Shown here piece by piece: positions 6,965 to 8,499 of a DNA stretch of 8,499 bases (position 1 is its first letter; the number at the start of each line of letters is the position of its first letter). The position numbers and the translations under genes are program-made. Under the pieces are notes generated by a model. It did no database searches and was not told the DNA's origin. It saw nothing but the letters and a program-made list of their open reading frames with translations. The DNA comes from an uncultured Janibacter sp. (GTDB lineage: Bacteria > Actinomycetota > Actinomycetes > Actinomycetales > Dermatophilaceae): NCBI GenBank assembly GCA_946222495.1, contig CAMICF010000125.1, positions 1 to 8,499 on the forward strand, given 5' to 3'.

Positions 6965-8499
6965 TCAGACCGTAGGAGGGATCGGCCCACCGGCCGTGGG
7001 GTTCTCCACAGGGCGGGGGCCCGGACGACGCGACCGCTCGAGCGCCTGGGCGTAGCCGGCGCCCATGGCCAGCAGCAGGAGGCCGCCGACGATGAAGGCG
7101 AGCACCCGGGCGATCCCGTTGAGGAAGGCGAGGTCGAAGAGGAGGAGCTTGCCGACGCTGACGGCCGCGATGGCGAGGCCGGCCGGGACCGCGACGGAGG
7201 ACCCTCGCAGGCCCCGCAGCAGGAGGAAGGCCGCTGTCCCGAGCCAGAGCAGGGTCGCGCCGGTCTGGCCGGCGGTGAAGCCTCCCCTCGGGTCGCCGAG
7301 GAGCTGGCCGCAGAGGACGCCCAGGAGGATCGCGGCGCCACCGGCCCAGAGGACCGAGCCGGCCACGAGGACGCGCGGCAGGACCGGGGTGAGGACGGGC
7401 AGCGACCGGGAGATGGCCGTGGCGAGGACGGCGAGCAGGACGACGAGCCCCACGACGGCGAGCAGGTCGGTCACCTCGACCCCCGGCGAGGTCCGGCGCA
7501 GCAGGAGGTGGGGCAGCAGGGAGAGCGACCCGAGGAGCGTGAGGGTGGACGTCGCCAGGGCCACGTAGAGGGTCATCCGGTGGCGCATCGTCAGCGCGGC
7601 GAGAGCCCAGAGCAGGCAGACCGCGACGACGGCGGTGACCTCCCAGCCGGTCGACGACGCGAGCCGGAGCGCGGCGATCAGGGAGACCAGCCCGGCACTG
7701 CCGAGGGAGAGCTCGGTGACCCGGTGGTGCAGGGCGGTCTCCGACGTCTCGGCGGCGAGGCCGGCGAGGAGGACGAGCAGGCAGGTGAGGATGCCGAGCA
7801 GGGACGTCGCGAGCCATCGGTTGTCGGCGTCGAGCCCTGCGGCGAGCAGCGGCAGCGCGGCGACCGGCACGAGTGCGCCGAGCTGTCGGGGGAGTGCGGC
7901 GATCCTCGCCCCGGCGAGGCTTGACCCGAGCACGGCGGTCGTGAGGGCCAGCGCGAGGAGCGTCACGGCCCACTCCGGCTCGTCCGTGAGGGGGAGGACG
8001 CTGACGAAGAGGGCGGTCGGGACGACCCTGGCCGCCTCGAGGAAGGGCCAGTCACGAGAGATCTGCGCCGGCCACGCGGCGATCGTCAGCACGACGAGGA
8101 AGCTGCCCGTGAGCAGGACCTCCTCGAAGCCCACGGTCGGTGCGAGGACCGCGACACCGATGACGGTGAGGACGGCCAGCAGCTGGCTGCTCCAGGCGCG
8201 GGCCAGGAGGAGCCCGCCCAGCCCGACGAGGCCAGCGAGGGCGAGCCCGAGCGCGGTGGGGACCCAGTCGTAGATCCGGGTCACGGCGAGGACGTCGAGG
8301 TAGGCCGTGGCGACGCCGGTGGCGGCGAGGCCCAGCGCACCGACGGTGCTCGCCTGGCGGCGGCGGACGATGACCGCGGCGAGGACGAGACCGGCCGCGA
8401 GCACCGCACCGCAGAGGACGCGGGCGAGCGGGCCGAAGAAGCCCATCTGGATCGCGAGCGCAAGGAGGAGGGCGACGCCGATGAGGGTGATGCCCGCAC
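6965..8499 (-). CDS. DUF2339-like multi-spanning membrane protein (5' end outside window)
   Basis: This is an integral membrane protein of unknown function. The frame is open to the right edge; the 17 residues before the internal ATG at 8446 (AGITLIGVALLLALAIQ) complete a membrane helix, so that ATG is not the true start. The visible 510 residues are Leu/Ala/Val-rich, with well over ten predicted helices. Two stretches fit the DUF2339 pattern: the GPLARVLCGAVLAAGLV...RRR segment (about 8357-8428) and the C-terminal KLLLFDLAFLNGIARVLAFI block (about 7090-7150), which resembles the conserved end of that family. A short polar Pro/Gly tail ends the protein. DUF2339 proteins are usually long, with a soluble N-terminal part, which here would lie beyond the window. 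No catalytic motif is seen. It may be co-transcribed with the WXG100 gene downstream. I assign the family from remembered pattern, not a search. Confidence 0.75.
   Translation of the reverse strand, partial: AGITLIGVALLLALAIQMGFFGPLARVLCGAVLAAGLVLAAVIVRRRQASTVGALGLAATGVATAYLDVLAVTRIYDWVPTALGLALAGLVGLGGLLLARAWSSQLLAVLTVIGVAVLAPTVGFEEVLLTGSFLVVLTIAAWPAQISRDWPFLEAARVVPTALFVSVLPLTDEPEWAVTLLALALTTAVLGSSLAGARIAALPRQLGALVPVAALPLLAAGLDADNRWLATSLLGILTCLLVLLAGLAAETSETALHHRVTELSLGSAGLVSLIAALRLASSTGWEVTAVVAVCLLWALAALTMRHRMTLYVALATSTLTLLGSLSLLPHLLLRRTSPGVEVTDLLAVVGLVVLLAVLATAISRSLPVLTPVLPRVLVAGSVLWAGGAAILLGVLCGQLLGDPRGGFTAGQTGATLLWLGTAAFLLLRGLRGSSVAVPAGLAIAAVSVGKLLLFDLAFLNGIARVLAFIVGGLLLLAMGAGYAQALERSRRPGPRPVENPTAGGPIPPTV

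Noticed and set aside
6405..7973. Open frame of 522 codons on the - strand overlapping the WXG100 and DUF2339-like genes.
   Set aside because: Arg/Pro-rich shadow translation that crosses the terminator region and two recognisable genes in another frame.

Overview
The window is 8.5 kb of very GC-rich DNA with dense coding and a strong G/C third-base bias. The protein features point to a high-GC Gram-positive actinomycete: a GroEL closest in wording to mycobacterial GroEL2, a DUF2339 membrane protein, an orphan WXG100 protein, and hairpins built on GACGAAGGG. A member of Micrococcales such as an Intrasporangiaceae genus is my guess from general gene style; it is not shown by any marker here. 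The stretch reads as ordinary chromosome. I see no IS element, phage gene, integrase, CRISPR array, tRNA or rRNA.

Layout, left to right. Positions 1-1378 (+) hold the 3' five-sixths of groL (Hsp60 chaperonin), cut by the window edge and closed by a long perfect hairpin (1402-1447). Positions 1467-3203 (+) hold a PhoD-like metallophosphoesterase with no export signal, whose ribosome binding site sits only a few bases behind that hairpin. Positions 3200-3269 hold a candidate promoter and an inverted repeat that overlaps the Shine-Dalgarno sequence of the next gene. Positions 3270-4010 and 4010-6541 (+) hold a two-gene ABC transporter operon: a MacB/LolD-type ATPase and an 843-residue duplicated FtsX-type permease, overlapping by one base (TGATG). 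A second perfect hairpin (6542-6577) starts on the base after the permease stop and separates the + strand genes from a convergent - strand pair. That pair is a 98-residue WXG100 (ESAT-6-like) protein (6617-6913) and, upstream of it, a DUF2339 multi-spanning membrane protein (6965 to past the right edge).

How they work together: only the ABC ATPase and permease clearly form one machine, probably an exporter or envelope-acting mechanotransmission complex of unknown substrate. DUF2339 and WXG100 share a strand with a 51-base gap and may be co-transcribed, but no type VII secretion machinery is in view. groL and the phosphatase are neighbours separated by a hairpin; whether the phosphatase is transcribed by read-through is the main open regulatory question. 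I found no convincing undescribed system. The items worth a second look are regulatory: the hairpin-RBS arrangement before the phosphatase, the SD-masking inverted repeat before the transporter, and the shared hairpin core.
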